A stretch of DNA of 64,000 bases. Origin: Petunia secreta. Its lineage: Eukaryota > Streptophyta > Magnoliopsida > Solanales > Solanaceae. Below, piece by piece: positions 46,332 through 57,810 of this stretch; the first letter of the stretch is position 1; every line of letters starts with the position of its first letter. The stretch covers positions 868,001 through 932,000 of the forward strand of contig JARKIP010000011.1 in NCBI GenBank assembly GCA_029990175.1. Reading direction: 5' to 3'. The notes under the pieces were generated by a model. The model was not told the origin of the DNA. It worked only from the letters and a program-made list of their open reading frames with translations, and made no database searches. The position numbers and the translations under genes were made by a program.

Positions 46332-46459
46332 GGGGTTCAACATATAATATACATATATAAAAAAAACCAATTTTACCTAGTATACGCAGTGCGATTTTCC
46401 GGCGAAGTGGGTTCAATTTGAACCCCTGCCCAAGGGTGGCTCTGCCACTGGATGAAACG

Positions 46460-47906
46460 TGAAGCTTACGCGGATGCAAAAATGTACAGAAGCTTAACCT
46501 ATTCCAAGCGATTAAGGAAAAACTCGTTTGAGAAACTTATATGAAAGTGTTGCATCATTTTACCAGTGAACTTATTCCATTAGAGTGATCAAAAACTTTG
46601 GTGAGCAGCAAAATACTCTACTAACTGGTCCTTGAGATAACAAAATGCCTGATTATTCATCAGCAGTACAAAATAGATCTTGTACCCTACATCAAGTCAT
46701 GCTTGAGAAATATTCTTGTGAATATGACATCTGTACAGGCCCTTCTCACTGGATTAAGTTAAAGAGGCAAGATAATTGAGTTATGCTTAAAAATAGTACT
46801 AATTCTGAATTAATTACCTTCAAGTTGGAAAATGTAAACAACTTGTCATTTTGATTACCTTTGTTCCATGAGCACGATGGCCATCAAAATAGACATTCTG
46901 TTTCTTTATTGGATGAGATAAGACATTCTTTTTTTTCCCTTGCTGCCTTCGCAATTGCCAATCAAGAGCGAAGCTGGAAGAGAATTCAAACACTTCCAGA
47001 TGCTCCAGAAAAGCACCCAAATAATGCTTTTGCTTGACTTTGAACTTCTTGCATTTGTAGGGACTTTTTCTTTTAAAAAAGAAGTATGTTGATCTTGTTA
47101 GTTTTAATCAAAGCACAAATATTACACTTGATTGATAAAAAATTTATTTACAGCTAGAGCTAGATTTTGTACCTTGATTTAAACAATCTAGTAACTCTCT
47201 GCTACAATAAGGGATAATAATTGTTTCACTTCGATATCCATACTTATCCCAACTGTTGAGCCAGAGGCATCTTGAAGATCAACGGAAAATTGATAGCGGT
47301 AATTCTAAAAGTTTCACTTACCAAATTTTTTAATATTTTTTCGGGCACATTATCAGGCACATGCTATGAAAGTAAAAGAATAAAAATCAATAAGAAATTA
47401 ATTTACTCAGAGAAAACATGTTAACTGATTAAGGCTTCACAACTTCTCTCTAATGCTTTCACAATGGATACGTCAACTTGCCGATGGCAAGTAGTTGTCG
47501 ATAAAATGGGTCGATTCAATGTAAATAATTCGTAGCATCAAAAAAACTCATTAGCGAAATGATTGTTAATTATTTCAAATGGAGAAAAATGAATATGGAT
47601 ACTAATGGCATATAAAGCCTAAACAGATTCCTTTGCATTATTCTAAAAATTTATTCATGCATCATAACTTTAAAAGGGTTTTTATATTTCAATCTTTCTT
47701 TATGAGATTTCAATTACTGAATAATTTTTTTTACAAACTAAAAAGTGCAGCATAAAGCTAAATTTATCACAAGAATCACTCATTTTGTTTTGTAAGTAAC
47801 ATTAGCAAACACCTTAAGTGCATTAGTGTTAAGCTATCCCCAAGCATTCAGTAATTTCTAAAACTTCTAGACTGATTAAAAAAAAAAAAGGAATGGCAAT
47901 GGCTTT
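46460..47906. other. Intergenic, nothing recognised
   Basis: AT-rich sequence between the two transposon nests. No domain-bearing frame or clear repeat is seen. Confidence 0.4.
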
Positions 47907-48800
47907 TGTTGAGTTGAATGTTTTGAACTATAACAAACGAAGGACCTAGTAGTTCTGGAGGAGAATTTAGTCCTTACGGAGAAGGGCATAACTGATCGAA
48001 AAGATTATGGAATGCAAATCCATGCATAACTAGGAATAGTGGCGCGTGAACTATTATGCATCCTAGTAAGCTAAAAAGAAGTCGTGACGTGGCTGTGTCT
48101 TTGAAGTATGAATAAGAGTTGGAACTAAACAAGGAAAGGTTCGCAGGAAATCTTGACTTGCCATATCTGCAAGGTTTCCTTGTGGAATATAACTAGGGTT
48201 ACGAAGCCCTTATAAAAGCTAGTAATTGAGGCAGCCGCAAACAGTTATTCACCACGAGAGTTGAGAGCAATCACAAGGCGATCAAATAACTTTCAAAGTG
48301 ACTTAACTGCTGAAGGCAACTGTTGAAGCATAGAGAGTTGAAATTAGATATGCTGTCCAGGTTCTTTGTTAGTAGTTGTCATTGTTTTGTGCTAAAACTA
48401 TTTTACCTACATGCTTAGTTTAGAAGCGATTGTAATAGGTGAATCTTGAGTGATTACTTTGTAAAAGCTAGAGTTTAGCTTTGTTGAGTAATTAGGGTCT
48501 AGAGTGTAGCCCCTTTGTTACAGAGTTTTGTAATCTAAAACTTTCTCTTTGTGTTAGTGGATTGAGTTTAAAATTCCTGAGTGTGGGTCGTGGTTTTTTC
48601 TCTCTTGAGCAAGGAGTTTTCCACGTAAAAATCCCGTGTTCTTTAAGTTTTCAGTTTGTGTGTTACAGTGACTTGTCGTGAACGCAGTTGTGACAAGAAC
48701 AAGGTTCTAGGCATTAAGAATCTGGTTCTTTGACAAAAATCGGAGGACACTATTCAACCCCTCCCTTCTAGTGTCCATAAAAGGTGCTTAGAGTATAACA
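47907..48800 (+). repeat. 5' LTR of the host copia element
   Basis: The end at 48800 (TATAACA) is fixed by the primer-binding site. The start TGTTGAGTTG at 47907 is inferred from the TGTT..AACA inverted tips and the expected length. A TATA-like 'ttataaaagc' lies near 48212. The partner LTR is outside the window, so the left border is not proven. Confidence 0.6.
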
Positions 48801-48802
48801 AG

Positions 48803-48814
48803 TGATATCAGAGC
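48803..48814 (+). other. Primer-binding site of the host copia element
   Basis: TGATATCAGAGC, one mismatch from the initiator tRNA-Met complement TGGTATCAGAGC, two bases after the LTR. Confidence 0.8.
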
Positions 48815-48857
48815 AGGTCTTCTTGCTTTAGGTTAACACCTTGAGAAGGATCAAATC

Positions 48858-51203
48858 ATGAGTGCACCACCTACGATCACTGAAGGACAGTCAGTTCTGA
48901 GGCCTCCACAGTTTAATGGGCAATACTACGCCTTGGTGGAAGAACAGAATGGAGAATTATATTTGTGAGGAAGATTATCAACTTTGGTTGATTGTATCTG
49001 AAGGAAATTTGATACCAACCAAAGCTGTTGGCGAAGGAGCTGCTGCTCGAGAAGAACCCAAAACAAAAGAGGAGTTCAATGAGTCTGACTTCAAGATGGT
49101 TGAAAAGAATCACAAAGCCAAATGATTGGTAATCTGTGGGCTTGGTCCTGAAGAGTTCAATAGAGTCTCATCCTACAAGACGGCAAAAGAAATTTGAGAT
49201 GCCCTGGAAGTCGCGCATGAAGGAACTACTGAAGTTAAAGACTCCAAGAGAAGAATGCTGAAAAGACAATTTGAGTTGTTCACTATGGGCGAGAAGGAGT
49301 CAATACAAGACATGATGACAAGGCTGACTATTATCACAAACGAGATGAGATCTCTAGATATGGAGCTGCCGGAAGTTGAGATGGTGGACAAGGTTCTGAA
49401 TGTACTTCCTGACGCCCGGGAACCCAAAATGTCTGTTATTATTTAGTCCTAACCTCTTAGGTCCATCAAACTTGAAGAACTGTTGGAAGCTTGAAAACAC
49501 ATGAAATGATGAAGGAATCAAAGAGTAAACCTTTACCCAAGAAGGACAAGACTCTTGCACTTGAAGCAACTGAGGAATCTAAGGAGTATGTTGACTTGCA
49601 ATCAGTTGAAGCTGCCATGGTTAGTGCCTTGAGGCAGATGTTTAATCTGGGAAAGTTCAAGGGATTCAAAAGGAACAACAAAGAAAACACTGGTAGAAAG
49701 AACATAGTCGACCATCCAGACTACTCAGGGTGTTTTAAGTGTTTCGAGAAGGACCATGCAGTTGTGGATTGTCCAATGTGAGAAATTGAGTGGATGAAGA
49801 ATAGAGCCACGAAGGAGGAGGAGAAGGAGGCATAAGAAGATAATTACAAAGACAAGAAGAAATTCAGACGACCTCTAAACTTCAGAGCAGAAAGAAGGAA
49901 GAAGAAAGAAGCCTTCTATGCTACATGGAGACCAACTGACAGTGAATCTGACGAAGAAAAGGGATCTGAGGATGAGTGTCCACTAGAATTGATGGGATTG
50001 TCTGGTGAGCACTCAGATGAAGAAGATCCACGGGAGTTCAGAGGAGGAAGAGATCATTTTAAGCCACATGTGTTTAATGGAACAAGTTATAAATGGTGGA
50101 AGAAATAAATGAAAATCTCCCTTCAAGCGATGGATTACAAACTCTGGTTGATTGTGAAATGAGGACCTCATATACCTGTGAAGAGAGTAGAAAATGGATC
50201 CTTGGTTCCAAAGCTGGTAGAAGAACTCGATCCTCAAGATTTAGACTGGCTGCAAGCAAATGACAAAGTTGTGTTGTACTTGAGAAAAGGGATGACGACT
50301 GATGTACTACAAAAGGAGCTAGAGTACAAGTCTGCCAAAGAAATTTGGGAGAAATTGAAAGAGATCTACATTGAAGATGACCTGAAGAAGGAATCAGCCC
50401 TCATGGCAACCGATGGAGAAGAAGCTGCTCATTCAGTTGAGGTATATCTTTCTGAACTAAAAGAAAATTTGCACACATACTCAAGTGAAAATCTGATTCA
50501 AGTAACTGCCACCTTAGTTTAGGGATATGAAAAGGTAAAGACTGAGACAGACAAACTAACTGAAGATATAAGTGATCTAAGAGCAAGTCACAAGGGCTTT
50601 CAAGAGCAAAATATTGAACTTGAAGAAATTAATGCTCTTCTGAAGGGGTAGGATCTTGTGTCAAACTCTAAGATCTCAGAACTTGAAATTTAATTAAATC
50701 AGTTAAAGGAAAGTGTTAATGGTAAGCAAGGAATCACTGAGGTTCAAATTTTTCTTGAAGATGAGCTTAAAAGAACAAATGAAATCCTGTATCAGGAAAC
50801 TGAGAAAAATAGAGCTCTCAAACAAAAGTTTGAAAAAGCTGACTATGAGCTTACCAGATTAACAAAATGGAACAAATCCTCTGAGGCAATGAACTTGGTT
50901 CCTGAAAACCAAAACAAAGAAAAACAAGGGCTAGGATTCAAGAGACCTTTGCCTCCATATAATTCCAAGAGTAAGTATGTGGGTTTGCCTTGTAACATGT
51001 TGTGCACCTTCTGTGGTAAAATTGGGCATTATAAACAAAGGTGCATGGTTGCAAGCAAGGCAAAGGCCAAAAACAAGAGGAGTACTTTAACTGAATGGGC
51101 TAAGAAAGTATTGATTTATCCATTTTCTCATAAGAGGGACCCAAGCTTGTCTGGTTTCCTAAAACTAACCCTTGATTTGTTTTGCAGACTGGAGTGCGAG
51201 TGA
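48858..51203 (+). pseudogene. Copia Gag with two N-terminal Gag modules, broken
   Basis: ATG 48858 opens MSAPPTITEGQSV. A one-base shift near 48934 moves the frame. Module 1 (48880..49290) has 'ENYICEEDYQLWLIVSEGNL' and 'KRQFELFTMGEKESIQDMMT'. A first zinc knuckle, CFKCFEKDHAVVDC, lies at about 49736..49777. A second, diverged copy of the N-terminal module follows at 50070..50390: 'FNGTSYKWWKK', a stop, then 'MDYKLWLIV' and 'SAKEIWEKLKEIYIEDD'. A coiled-coil-like Glu/Lys/Leu-rich stretch (50520..50870) and a second knuckle, CTFCGKIGHYKQRC (about 51003..51044), complete it. At least two frameshifts and about ten stops are present. Confidence 0.8.
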
Positions 51204-51440
51204 ATAATCCAAGCTGGATTCTTGACAGTGGTTGTTCAAGGCACATGACCGGAGACAGAAGGAACTTTCTCTCACTCGCAGCATTTCAAGGAGGCAGTGT
51301 AGCCTTCGGTGGAGGAAAGAGTGGTCAGGTTGTGGGAATTGGAAAAGTTGGGAGATCCTTAGATCATGCAATTGAAAATGTATATTGTGTTGATGGTCTC
51401 TATGTGACAGAGGCAATGAAGTTAGCTTCTCATCTGTAGG
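51182..51440 (+). pseudogene. Copia protease and start of GAG-pre-integrase
   Basis: 'NPSWILDSGCSRHMTGD' holds the DSG active site of copia protease. The frame continues 'AFGGGKSGQVVGIGKVGRS'. Compared with the inserted relative, about ten codons are missing after 'VDGL', and the frame then shifts and ends at 51439. Confidence 0.8.
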
Positions 51441-51447
51441 ATGTACT

Positions 51448-52410
51448 GTGAAAAACCTACAGAGTGGAAAAATCGTCATGGAAGGAAAAAGAGTGAATAA
51501 TGTGTACAAAGCATCACTAAGATCACTGCCAGAAAATAACTTAACATGCTTGAATGTTCAAGAGAGTGATTCTCAGCTGTGGCACAAAAGGATGGGACAT
51601 GCTAGTCTATCACAGCTCAACAAGTTAGCGTCGAAGGAACTTGTTCGTGATTTGCCAAACAAGAAATTTGAAAAAATCAAGATGTGTGATGCTTGTGTTA
51701 AAGAGAAACACGTGAGATTATCCTTTAAATCGAAAAAGGTGGTAAGTAAGTCAAAGACACTAGAGTTGATTCATATGGATCTATGTGGTCCCATGAGAGT
51801 CAGAAGCAGAGGAGGAAAGAGGTTCATATTCGTGATTGTTGATGATTACTCAAGATATACATGGACCTTATTCCTTGCATCCAAAGATGAAGCTTTTGAT
51901 AGTTTCAAGGACTGGACTGGAGTTGTGCAGAAAAGGTTGAGTCTGGAACTAGTCAGTATCAGATCTGACCACGGCACGGAATTCGAAAATGTAAAATTAT
52001 CTGAGTATTGTATGAAACATAATATCGATCATAATTTCTCTGCACCAAGAACTCCACAGCAAAGTGGAGTAGTTGAAAGGAAGAACAGGTCTCTGGAGGT
52101 TATGGCAAGAACCATGCTGTTATCGAGTGGTCTTGCAAGAAACTTCTGGGCTGAAGCTATAGACACTGCATGTTACTTGCTGAACAGGTATTCCATAAGG
52201 GCCATTCTTGACAGAACCCCTTATGAACTTCTCAGAGGAAGGAAACCTAATATTGCACATCTGAGGCCTTTTGGGTGTAAATTCTTTGTCCACAACAACG
52301 GCAAGGAACCATTGGGAAAATTTGATACAAGAAGTGATGAGACAATATTTCTTGGGTACTCTACCCAAAGCAAGGCTTATAAGTGTTCAACAAAAGAACA
52401 CAAACGGTGA
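51448..52410 (+). pseudogene. Copia integrase
   Basis: The zinc-binding part reads 'LWHKRMGHASLSQLNKL' and 'KMCDACVKEKH' (HHCC). The DDE core is visible as 'MDLCGPMRV', 'SIRSDHGTEFEN' and 'TPQQSGVVERKNRSLE', so all three catalytic residues are present. The frame runs to 'FLGYSTQSKAYK' and is then lost by a one-base shift near 52383. It would cut target DNA and insert the copy, but the polyprotein around it is broken. Confidence 0.85.
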
Positions 52411-53894
52411 AGGAGAGCATGCATGTGGTGTTTGATGAGTCTGACAAGGAAATTGTTGAAATGAAAGTGGATGATCAGGCTGTTGGTCTTGCTCGAGAAG
52501 ATTGTACATGCAACACTGAGATCTCAGAGAAAAAGGAGGAACAATGTGAAGAAGATGGAAATCTAACTCAAAGGGAACAAGGAGTCAACATGTCAGGGGG
52601 AACATCTGATAAGGATGATGAATCAAATGATCAGGAAGAACCCACTCAAGCTGTCACTGAAGGTTCTTCTCATCATGTACAACCTCAATCATGGAAACAT
52701 CAAAGTTCTCACCCTCTGGAGAATGTGTTATCTGAGTTAGATACTGGGATAATGACTAGATCTGCCTTGAAAAACTTCTGTGCATTCTTTGCCTTCCTAT
52801 CATCTATGGAACCAAAGAATGTAAAAGAAGCTTTGGAAGATCCAGATTGGGTCTTAGCTATGCAGGATGAACTTCATCAGTTTGAGAGAAGCAAAGTCTG
52901 GCATCTGGTTCCTAAGCCAAAGGACAGATTAATCATTGGAACTAAGTGGGTGTTCAGGAATAAACTGGATGAATATGGTATAATGACAAGAAATAAAGCC
53001 AGACTGGTAGTCCAAGGATACAGTCAAGAAGAAGGAATTGATTATGATGAGACCTTCGCACCAGTAGCTAGGATGGAAGCCATAAGAATGTTGATTGCCT
53101 TTACTACATACATAGAGTTTACACTATATCAGATGGATGTGAAGAGTGCTTTCTTAAATGGATATCTGAATGAAGAAGTTTACGTTGTACAGCCTCCAGG
53201 GTTCTTGAACAACAAATTTCCTGATCATGTATACAAACTTGATAAGGCACTCTATGGGCTGAAAGAAGCACCTAGAGCTTGGTATAAGAGGTTATCAGGG
53301 TTCTTGCTTAATAATGGATTTTCAAGAGGAAGAATTGACAATACACTAATCCTGAAGAAGAAAGGAAAGTATTTATTGCTGGTTCAGGTATACGTTGATG
53401 ACATCATATTTGGAGCCACTGATGAGGAGATATGCAAGGGATTTGCTGAGTTGATGGGCAGCGGGTTCGAAATGAGTATGATGGGAGAACTAAATTTCTT
53501 CCTAGGATTGCAAATTAAACAAACCCCTGAAGGAACTATGATTCACCAACAGAAATATGTCAAGGAGCTTTTGAAGAAGTTTGACATGGAAGGAGCAAAG
53601 GAAATGTCTACACCTATTGCTCGTGGAACAAAGTTGGATATGGATGAACTAGGTCTTTTGAAAAATGAGATAAAATATAGAAGAATTATAGGTTCACTCC
53701 TCTATCTAACAACTAGTCGACCTGATATTGTATACAGTGTGGGACTATGTGCTGGATTTCAGTCTAAGCCAAAGGAGTCTCATTTGACTGTTGTGAAGAG
53801 AATTTTGAGATACTTGAAGGGAACTCAAGATATATGTCTATGGTATCCTAGAGGTGGCACTTTTGAATTGATTGGTTTTGCAGATGCTGATTAT
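52383..53894 (+). pseudogene. Copia reverse transcriptase and start of RNase H
   Basis: An acidic linker (52440..52720) leads to RT. Visible blocks are 'WVFRNKLDEYGIMTRNKARL', 'YQMDVKSAFLNGYLNEEVYV', 'LYGLKEAPRAWY' and the catalytic 'VQVYVDDIIFGATDE' at about 53388. RNase H starts with 'GFADADY' and is cut at 53894 by the inserted element. The reading frame itself is open for about 500 codons, the best preserved pol segment here. Confidence 0.88.
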
Positions 53895-54847
53895 TGTTGC
53901 ACTTGGTGCACCTTCGTAAGACACTTAGGGGGGGGGGTGAATAGTGTCCTTACCCGATTATCGAATTTTAAAACTTGCTTTTAACTTTCAGCGCCTAACT
54001 CACAAAGAATCAGGTTCCTTGCAAGTTTCACCTATCTCTGAAACTAAACAAATTGCGGAAATGTAAAGAACACAGAGATTTTTACGTGGAAAAATCCTTG
54101 CTCAAGGGATAAAAAACCACGACCCAAACTCTTGGAATTTCAACTCTTCCATTAAAGGAAAACCCGAGCAAGTTTTAGACTACAACGTAATGTAATCAAG
54201 GAACTAGAACCCCCTAGTACCTAGAACCTTCACAGCCACACGTTAGCTGGTAAGGCTACCTCTACTTACCCTCAGAAAGTAATCTCTAATTAATGCTTCT
54301 AACCAAGCCGATAGATTACAACTCAATAACCTATAACAAAAAACTAAGACAACAGATTTGACTATGAAACTGCTCCTTCAGAAGGTTCTGCTGCTCAACC
54401 TTTGTTCTTGCACACAAAGCTTCTCATGATCTGATTGTACTTGATATGCTCTGTTGAGATGTCTTTTGTGCGTATTGAATTTGGCCAAATTAGCTTGTAT
54501 TTATAGGAACTAGACTCAGCCGGATCTAAATAAGTTTAGGAATCCTTTTCCTCTTTGAAATCATTTTTAAACAAGGCTAACCATATTTCCTTATTTAAAA
54601 CCTAAATTAATTTTCCTTAGTTCCCAATCCATTTTCATTTAGGAACCGCGTCCTTCTCAGCAGCGCTTCTTGCTTCTTCTGTTTCCGGTAGGATTGGAAC
54701 TTTGACCCAACTGTTCTCTTCTTTCCTTCTTCAGCTCTGACTTGAATATCTCATTTGAACAGCTGGTCTTCTCCTTTCGACAGTGAACCTTTTCGTGGTC
54801 CAGTTAGCACTAGGTCCTTTGTCATCTTCAAAACTCATCCTTCAACA
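53895..54847 (-). repeat. 3' LTR of the inserted copia element
   Basis: It starts TGTTGCACTTGGTGCACC, ends CTTCAACA and is colinear with 62189..63146. The next bases, read on the minus strand, give the purine tract CAAAAAGGGGGAATT (54848..54862). A TATA-like TATAAATACAAGC (minus) lies near 54500. Confidence 0.92.
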
Positions 54848-55283
54848 AATTCCCCCTTTTTGATGATGACAAACCATGTTGTATCAACGAGGGTTTATAA
54901 TCTCAAGAACCTGTAAAAATCAAACACTAACCACGAACCAGGGTAATAATAGTTAGGCCAAAATAGGTCACAAACATATAATGAACTAATCAACAACTAA
55001 CTTCCCCTTTTTGGCATCATCGAAAAGTTTCACAGTTGTAAGAACCTGCTCAACTTAAATTAAGTCTAGTTGACTCTAGTGTCAAAGACAGCAAGCCAAC
55101 CTTTAAACGTTAGGAACCTGTTTCAGACAATAAATTCTAGCAAGATAGGATATTTATAACAACAAAAAGTGCCAAACCGCACAAAACATCCAAATATCAT
55201 TCAAATATTACAAACCGAGAAGTAAGATTGTCTTAAAAACAGGCCATAAAAGAACCAAGAAGGGACTAGGGAAAGGATCTGCT

Positions 55284-57251
55284 TCAGAATTGAGGAATAT
55301 CAGGGATGTTAAAGTGAGCAAGAAACAAGGCGAGGCGACGCGAGTTTCCTTCTGTTTCATGCTCCAGCTCTACATCCAGCCTTGTGTTTTCAGCATTCAT
55401 CTAGGCCAGCTCATCATTTTGCCTTTCAAGCTGCCTCCTGAACCCCTCAATTCTCCTGTCCATTCTATTGTTCCTCCTTTCATCTGCATCCTCCTCCATA
55501 TGATCTGGTTCATCAGCAGGTTCACCATCCAACACATAGTCACAGGATTTAAGAATGTTCCTCCCAAACAAGTCATTGTGGTCTGGCTCAGTCCACTTAC
55601 CAACAGGCACCCCAAAGAAATCAAATATCTTCCCCAGAATAAATCCATAGACCAGCGCATGTTTGCCTAACCCCATATCAGCTACCCTATCAATGTGCTT
55701 GATCATCAATTTAGGCAGATTAATACGAACCTCTCGATCTAGCAGGTCCATATAGGTCATATCCAGAAAGTTGGCCTCACTCCTCCTTTCTGACCTCTGC
55801 AACAGGTTCTTCAGCAGAAATTCAAAGAGCAACTGGTAGAAGGGTTGCATTGCCTTTTTCTTAACTTGTGTAGCCCTTGCCAGTCTTGGTCTCCCTGTAA
55901 ATTTCTGGGTCACCTCTAAAGCATACACACCATCTCATCTAGCCGGCCACGAGTTCCTCATATACTTGCTGTAGCCCTGAGAGGGAACACCCAAAATCTC
56001 ACCCAGTTCCACACTATCAAACTGGATCACTAGCCCCTTGACTATGGTTGTCATAATACCTTCACTCACTGTGCAATTGGAATAAAATTCTCGAACCTCT
56101 TGCTCCCTCAGCTGTCTAGCACGATCAGTGAACAGGTTCAACCAACCCTGAGCCCTCAACTTAGCACCAAGCTGAGTCATTCCCTCAAGCTCCAGGTCAA
56201 TGAGAATTTTACCCTTCACCATTGACAGACCTCTAAAATAGGCCACCTCCTTTTCTTGTCTTCCTTGTCATCTCCAATCACCAGCTTTGATTTGGAACCC
56301 CTCCTACGAACCTCAGGTTCCTCCACTATCCTCTCCTGCTGCTCTCTTACAGAACCTCGAGTAGCGGGTCTCCTAGCATGACTCACTGTGTTTCTGCTGC
56401 TTTCTCCTATACCCTCTGCATCTCTAGAACTTCCAATCTTAACTACCTACAAATTCTCCTCCCTTTACCAACCTCCTTTTCTTCACAGTTAGTTTTTGTT
56501 CCTGAACCAAAGGCCTCTTTCCCAATCTCCTATGTTCCTCCACCACCACAACATCTATCTCACTGGAGGAACCTTCACTAGCTTGAGGAGTGGGATTGGG
56601 CTCAGGTAACAAAACATCCAAAGGTTCAGTAAAACCTACACCTTCTACGTTCTCTTCTACATAATCATCAATATCTCTCAGATCTGCATCATCACCTGCC
56701 ACAGAATCAGAGAACGAACCAGGTTCATTCTCAGGTTCTTTAGCAGGCTCAGCAGATTTTTCCTCTCCTTTGTCACTAACAGTCTTTTCCACTATAGGAA
56801 CTGTCTTAGGAACAGGTTCCTCAACAGTTTTCTCAGTTTCTTTAGTAACAGCAACATCAACCTCTATTTCAACGACCTTTTCAATAGTTTCTACAACTAC
56901 CTCATCCTTCTCTCCAACTACAGACATAACAGGCTCTACTAAATCAACAGGCACAAAAGGTAAACTAGTATCGACGACTATAGTACCAGTAGGAGAATTA
57001 GGGTTTACCTTTTTAGTTTCTTGAACGATTTCTTGAGTCATTTCAATGATTCCTTCCTCCGTACCAGTTTTTGGAACATTTTCCCCCTTACTAGTTGCTT
57101 CTTCCGTCAACTTCTTTTGTCTCAGTTTCGCAAACTTTCTCGCCGTAGCCACATAACGACTCGCTGCAAGTTGCTTTGCCTTTTGATTTAGTTTGGATAT
57201 TTTGATTTTAAGAGAAGAGAGGTGAAAATCTACTTTGGAACTGGTCGACAT
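55284..57251 (-). pseudogene. Env-position third frame of the inserted Sirevirus-type element
   Basis: The probable ATG at 57251 opens MSTSSKVDFHLSSLKIKISK. A long Glu/Val/Pro/Thr-rich region follows, to a TAA at 56441..56439. The sequence stays coding-like in a shifted frame (56430..56250, 'HARRPATRGSVREQQERIVE'). It then returns to the first frame with 'RARQLREQEVREFYSNCTVS' and 'SVELGEILGVPSQGY'. This matches the plant transposon-protein domain often found in Solanaceae elements. A TGA (55937..55935) and a TAG (55403..55401) interrupt the rest, which ends with a charged coiled-coil-like helix and stops at 55284. Sireviruses carry such a frame after pol, and its function is unproven. No clear signal peptide or membrane segment was seen. 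Confidence 0.6.
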
Positions 57252-57810
57252 TTCTTCTTTAGAGAGAGTTGTGTTTTAGAGAGAGAAAATATTTTGAGAG
57301 AGTTTTAGCGTTTTAGCCGATAGAAACAATGTTTCTTTGATCAAATGATGGAATAGAGACGGGTATAGGTGTATCGGGAAGGGGAACGGGTTGATGGGAT
57401 ACGAAAATGCTGCTACATAATTATGAAGCATAGGAGCTAACGCCAGCATGGTTCAAAGTATTTGAAATTTAAAAGCTTACACTAATCCGACGCCAAGTGA
57501 GGGTGATTAGTAACAAATTAGGCTACGTAAGACAACACTTATACTCAGTAAGTGACATAGAATGTGTACCTGAATGTCCATGCACCAGTTTCTTCAATTA
57601 TATCCTTTATATAAAAAATTTGCCAGTATCTAAGTCATGAAAATAGGTTCCAAACAGGTTAGCAAGCAAAACAATTAAGTTTTCATAGTAGAATCAACTA
57701 AGCAAAGTTAAGCTAAGTAAAACAAGGAAACTTCACTAGCCAATCATTGGGAGAACCAGCTGCTGCTTCGTTCATTGTATCTTGGTCATCCCTCGCTCAA
57801 GCCCGTTCTT
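57252..57810 (-). other. Spacer between pol and the third frame
   Basis: Non-coding in element orientation. Its first part is similar to 63596..63640 after RNase H in the host copy ('gggatgacc', 'ggctag.gaagt' region), so the two elements share this layout. Confidence 0.5.

Larger units (their letters stand above)
31407..46451. mobile_element. hAT-type MITE split by LTR element A
   Basis: The left piece is 31407..31478 (ATGAGTGGAGGCAGAG...). The right piece is 46332..46451 (...GGCTCTGCCACTGG). The ends are imperfect inverted repeats of the CAGTGGC.GAGCC type common in Solanaceae. Flanks ATGAAACT (31399..31406) and ATGAAACG (46452..46459) form an 8-bp duplication with one mismatch. Without the insertion the element is about 187 bp. 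It has no coding capacity. Confidence 0.6.

Noticed and set aside
53895..53984. Last 29 codons of the host RT frame (ending KTCF)
   Set aside because: They are read into the inserted LTR and are not part of the ancestral protein.
55290..55670. Plus-strand 126-codon frame, and 56770..57024 with Ser/Thr-rich sequence
   Set aside because: They are antisense to the env-position frame of the inserted copia element, with low-complexity composition.
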